DNA of 64,000 nt from Elysia crispata (Eukaryota > Mollusca > Gastropoda > Plakobranchidae), in NCBI GenBank assembly GCA_033675545.1, contig JAWDGP010006885.1, positions 174,501 to 238,500 of the forward strand, written 5' to 3'. This document shows, in pieces, positions 24,463 to 64,000 of the stretch. How positions within the stretch are numbered: position 1 is the stretch's first letter; each line of letters begins with the position of its first letter. Under the pieces are notes generated by a model. That model saw only the letters and a list, made by a program, of their open reading frames with translations, made no database searches and was not told where the DNA came from. The position numbers and the translations under genes were made by a program.

Positions 24463-26527
24463 GACTTATCTGAATTACCATCTATCAATAATTCTATTCA
24501 ATTCTATATTTAGACGTGAAAAATGGTTGCGTGTGAAAAAGTAAGTCTTGATTTAAAAATGTAGAATTAATGTGATCCACAATGGAACATTGTGAAGGAG
24601 AAATTAAAATTCAATAATTAATTTACACGATATAAAATAAGATTAGTGTGAAATCGGAAATATGAGTTGGGTTTAAAAAAAGGCCTCTTTTCTAATAATA
24701 TTAAGAGATCTATAATTTTAATTTTTACCCTCTATTTCCTTCTATATTATCTATTTTCCACTCATGTGCGAGAGCACATCCTGATTCCATCCGCGTATAT
24801 TTTATTTTCGGTAAGGTCTACGTCAGTAAGAAAATCATTCTGTACTACCACTGTACTGTTTCCCTTAGTTATGTAGTCTCTAGATATAACAAAAGATTAT
24901 AGTTTTTACAGATATAAAAAATCTATTCTTTTATAAGACAGAATTTCTTTACAAGGTTGTTCATACCCGATTTGAGGGAATGTGAAAGTCAGGGAAATTA
25001 TCTTATTCCCCGGCGGCCAACGTTATGCCTTCTTTTCGATAAAAAACATTTAAAAAATAATCCAGTAGAACAATGCTGAAGAAGAAACTTTTTCTGGTGA
25101 ATTCTGTTATCAACTTTCTCCTCGTTTGATAGGATTGAAGAAAAATGAAAGTGGCGATTAAACATGAACTTTTACCAAATCAACTAGGCTACTACTTATA
25201 ATAATGCAGATGCATTTTAGCATTTTTAGAGAATGCTGACTATAAAAAGCTGACAAAGATTCTTATCTAAGCTGCAATTGTTAACTAGCGTAAGCTCGTT
25301 ACTTGCGTTGATATCTTTCCTTTTATCGTTTTATCGATTTTTCTTTTAGCATTTGCTCTCTTTTCTTCACGAACTTTAAAGACCGTATTCTTTCCCTTTA
25401 ATCTGAGTTTTTATTATGTTTCTATCTAAATCCATCCAAAAATATCGACACGTTCAATTTATATTAAAAAATAAAAGCGCCACATAAATATTATTCTATA
25501 GCTTGAAATGTTAATTTAACAACGGAAGGTCAACCTACTCACCCTATGAAAAAATACAAAAAAAACCAAACGCAATAAAAGTAATCTTCTATGAAAGCTA
25601 GAGAGGACAATGTTGAACAGTAGTCGGTGAAAATTATGTCTTAAAACATAATTAAATAAAAAGAAAATGTTCGTAAATGTGTAAAAGCTCACACTGTTCA
25701 TAGATCCTTCTAGATATTTATTGTGATCAAAGTGCACCTAGCATAAACTGCGGCAAGACAGTGTACCTTTAGGAGTTTTTTGTACTTGCACAGTTCATTA
25801 TAACGCGCTTGAAGAAGGATAATGAAATAATAATATTGGGAAAAAATAGAATAAGTTGGTTGTTGTTGTTATATTATTTTGGCACTCAATATTTTATTAA
25901 ATATTGCTGTGCTGGTATACTTATTTCTTATCGAAAGACATCAAATTTTTTCGGAATTTTATTTTACGTCGTTTTTCATTTACAACAACAACAACAGCAA
26001 CAACAGCAATTTTGGTCAATGCAATGTACTGATTGAATAAAGTAATTGCTATTTCCGGTCAGTATCAGTGTTAAGAAAAATCACAAACATATACATAAAC
26101 GAAAGGATGTCTTTTTTTTGGATAAGGATCTCACCCAGAATGGTAAAAAAAGGTTAAACATTAAAAGACTGCTATGATCATTTTCGAGAGGATTTTTTTG
26201 TGATGAGTTACTATTTCTTCATGAGAATGGTGTGAAGCTATCGAGTCTCTTCTTTCGTCATGGGAAAAAAATTTGAATTAGTGCTCAAAAATGAATTTTT
26301 AAAAAAATATTTAAAAGTCTAATTTGTCAAAAGATGATTAAAATAATGCAATTTTTCTCAATCTTTCCATCAGGTATTTCTTCAAAGGCTATTATGAAAA
26401 GCATTTTTTTCCTTTAGTTTTTAGTGTTTGATTTTGGTTGACATTCTTGATGAAATATTATCGCTTTGCGAATAGTTTTGCAGTTATGATGGAGTACTCA
26501 CAAAACACTTATTAGCATTTCTATATA

Positions 26528-26800
26528 GAAAGATGATGAAAACAATAAGAAAACGACAACTAGAACTTTTCGCCCGGGCCAGAAGCAAAAATGCGTGGAA
26601 GAATTCATATTCTGTAAAAAAAATTTGTAGAAAAAAGATGCAGGGGAAGGCAAAACGATATAATATCAAGAGTCTCAAAAAATTCACAATAAAGAAGCGA
26701 ATGTCAGACAACGAACGTATCCAAGTGTCTGAAAATAGAGAGGACCGGAGGCCCATGACTGTCGACATATGTAAGAAACCTGTCATATAAAGAAAATGAT
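26528..26800 (+). pseudogene. Second decayed LINE reverse-transcriptase C-terminus
   Basis: An open frame begins MMKTIRKRQLELFARARSKN and ends NREDRRPMTVDICKKP. It resembles the ..TIRKRQLxFFGHVxRR.. to ..ENREEWRxMxADVC end of LINE ORF2, with the middle strongly diverged. No upstream reverse-transcriptase core is present, so this is a short 5'-truncated scrap. Confidence 0.5.
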
Positions 26801-27536
26801 ACAGAAAGATGGAGGTGACAACCATGAGGACCCAAAACCGAGAATTCCGCCTGTAATACCAATATTGCACTGGATAAAAAAATAAAAGAGAGCTAAGTTG
26901 CAAATAGTAACCTTATCATGGTGCAAAAAGAAAAAACAGAAAAGATTTTTAGAGCAGTGAGGCAAGGATCGGTTGCTCAACTTCATTGCGTTTAAAGACT
27001 TACCAAACACTTACAAAACTACTGGTTTATGTAAAAGTCATTGTATAGGCTCTCCGAACTTTCAATCAAACAGGGAAATCCGTGGAATCATGAACTGCTT
27101 TTACGCACAAATCTTTGTTACAAAGCGCGGCTATTCTTAGAAACGTCTGATGAGAAAAGGGATCTAAGTTTAGCCTCACCGCTCCCAAAATATGACTAAG
27201 ATTTCTATTGACAACAGTCAGCTTTTGTTAAGAAGGTCGGATGTTATCAGTACAATCTTATTAAAATTTTACTTATCGTAGACAATATTGCCACCAGTTA
27301 TGAAATTCACTATATCAACCTATTTTTCAGCACCTCCTGTTGTTGCGATACCGAAAAACTGTAAGCCGGCGTAAGACTGGAGCGTTACCTGAGAACAATA
27401 GTTATGATAGACTGGGGGCTTACAAGCAACTGTCTTCCACAAGGGCGCTTCCCTTTCATCAGACCGGGGCGGTCAGAAAAAATTGGTTGCCATGCAAAGA
27501 TCCCGATCCTTTGGAACTGCTGACCGATATGTCTAT

Positions 27537-27544
27537 TATAAAAG
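27537..27544 (+). promoter_or_regulatory. TATA box of the mucin-like gene
   Basis: TATAAAAG lies 223 bases before the start codon. Transcription would begin about 30 bases downstream near 27565-27570, giving a 5' UTR of about 200 bases. The spacing and sequence are good, but the start site is inferred. Confidence 0.6.
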
Positions 27545-27582
27545 GGCTCTGGTTTTTCAACTAGTCAGAGAGGAGAACAGGC

Positions 27583-27765
27583 ATGAGGGAGGATCTAATA
27601 TATTAACGCACATATCCCTCTCGCCTCTGAAAAGAACATAAGAAAAAAAAAAAAAGAGCGACCAAGAAAAACCTGCACGAGAGAGAAAAGACAAAAAGTC
27701 GGGAGAACATTACAGGCAAGGCCTGTTAAGGGTCGACTGTTCCCTTCTACCCAATGGACTCGTAA
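27583..27765 (+). promoter_or_regulatory. Two upstream ORFs in the 5' UTR
   Basis: uORF1, 27583-27606, has seven sense codons (ATG AGG GAG ... TAA). uORF2, 27754-27765, is ATG GAC TCG TAA. Its stop ends one base before the main ATG at 27767. The main ATG has A at -3 and G at +4, a strong context, whereas uORF2 has a weaker -3 C. Confidence 0.45.
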
Positions 27766-27766
27766 C

Positions 27767-64000
<36,234 letters not shown>

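Noticed and set aside
26484..26903. 139-residue minus-strand ORF
   Set aside because: Antisense of the LINE scrap and Phe/Leu-rich AT sequence; no domain.

Overview
This is eukaryotic (animal) genomic DNA: AT-rich, with long spliced introns (GT..AG), many microsatellites and transposon remnants. Protein similarity and the domain set (a gel-forming-mucin scaffold carrying discoidin domains, plus an aladin nucleoporin) point to an invertebrate. A mollusc, perhaps a gastropod, is my guess, but nothing in the window proves it.

Layout. (1) 60-560: decayed 3' end of a LINE reverse transcriptase. (2) 867-2515, plus strand: a small two-exon CD225/dispanin membrane protein. (3) 5959-21643, minus strand: a complete or nearly complete aladin (AAAS) nucleoporin gene. 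Fifteen coding exons join in phase into about 475 residues, and a short first exon is proposed. Two oppositely oriented copies of a TA-flanked DNA transposon with an internal tRNA-like segment sit in its introns. (4) 21.7-27.5 kb: intergenic DNA between two divergently transcribed genes, with microsatellites, a tRNA-like SINE and another LINE scrap. (5) 27537-64000, plus strand: a TATA-box promoter and a very large secreted protein gene that runs off the right edge. I assembled 43 exons. They encode a signal peptide, a possible furin site, sushi, EGF and sushi-like modules, three vWD-C8-TIL assemblies, five F5/8-type-C (discoidin) domains joined by TPTPAP linkers, two Mucin2_WxxW (CysD) domains, and a Pro/Thr/Ser array of 12-residue repeats.

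The main gene looks like a gel-forming mucin or hemolectin-like mucus or clotting protein with an unusual discoidin block. It carries three apparent lesions: an in-frame TAG in the first C8 domain, a discoidin exon cut off by a microsatellite (which breaks the splice phase), and a TGA inside the repeat array. The rest of the coding sequence and the splice sites are well kept. The lesions may therefore be sequence or assembly errors, a null allele or recent decay. All coordinates come from manual reading of splice sites and frames; no database search was run.
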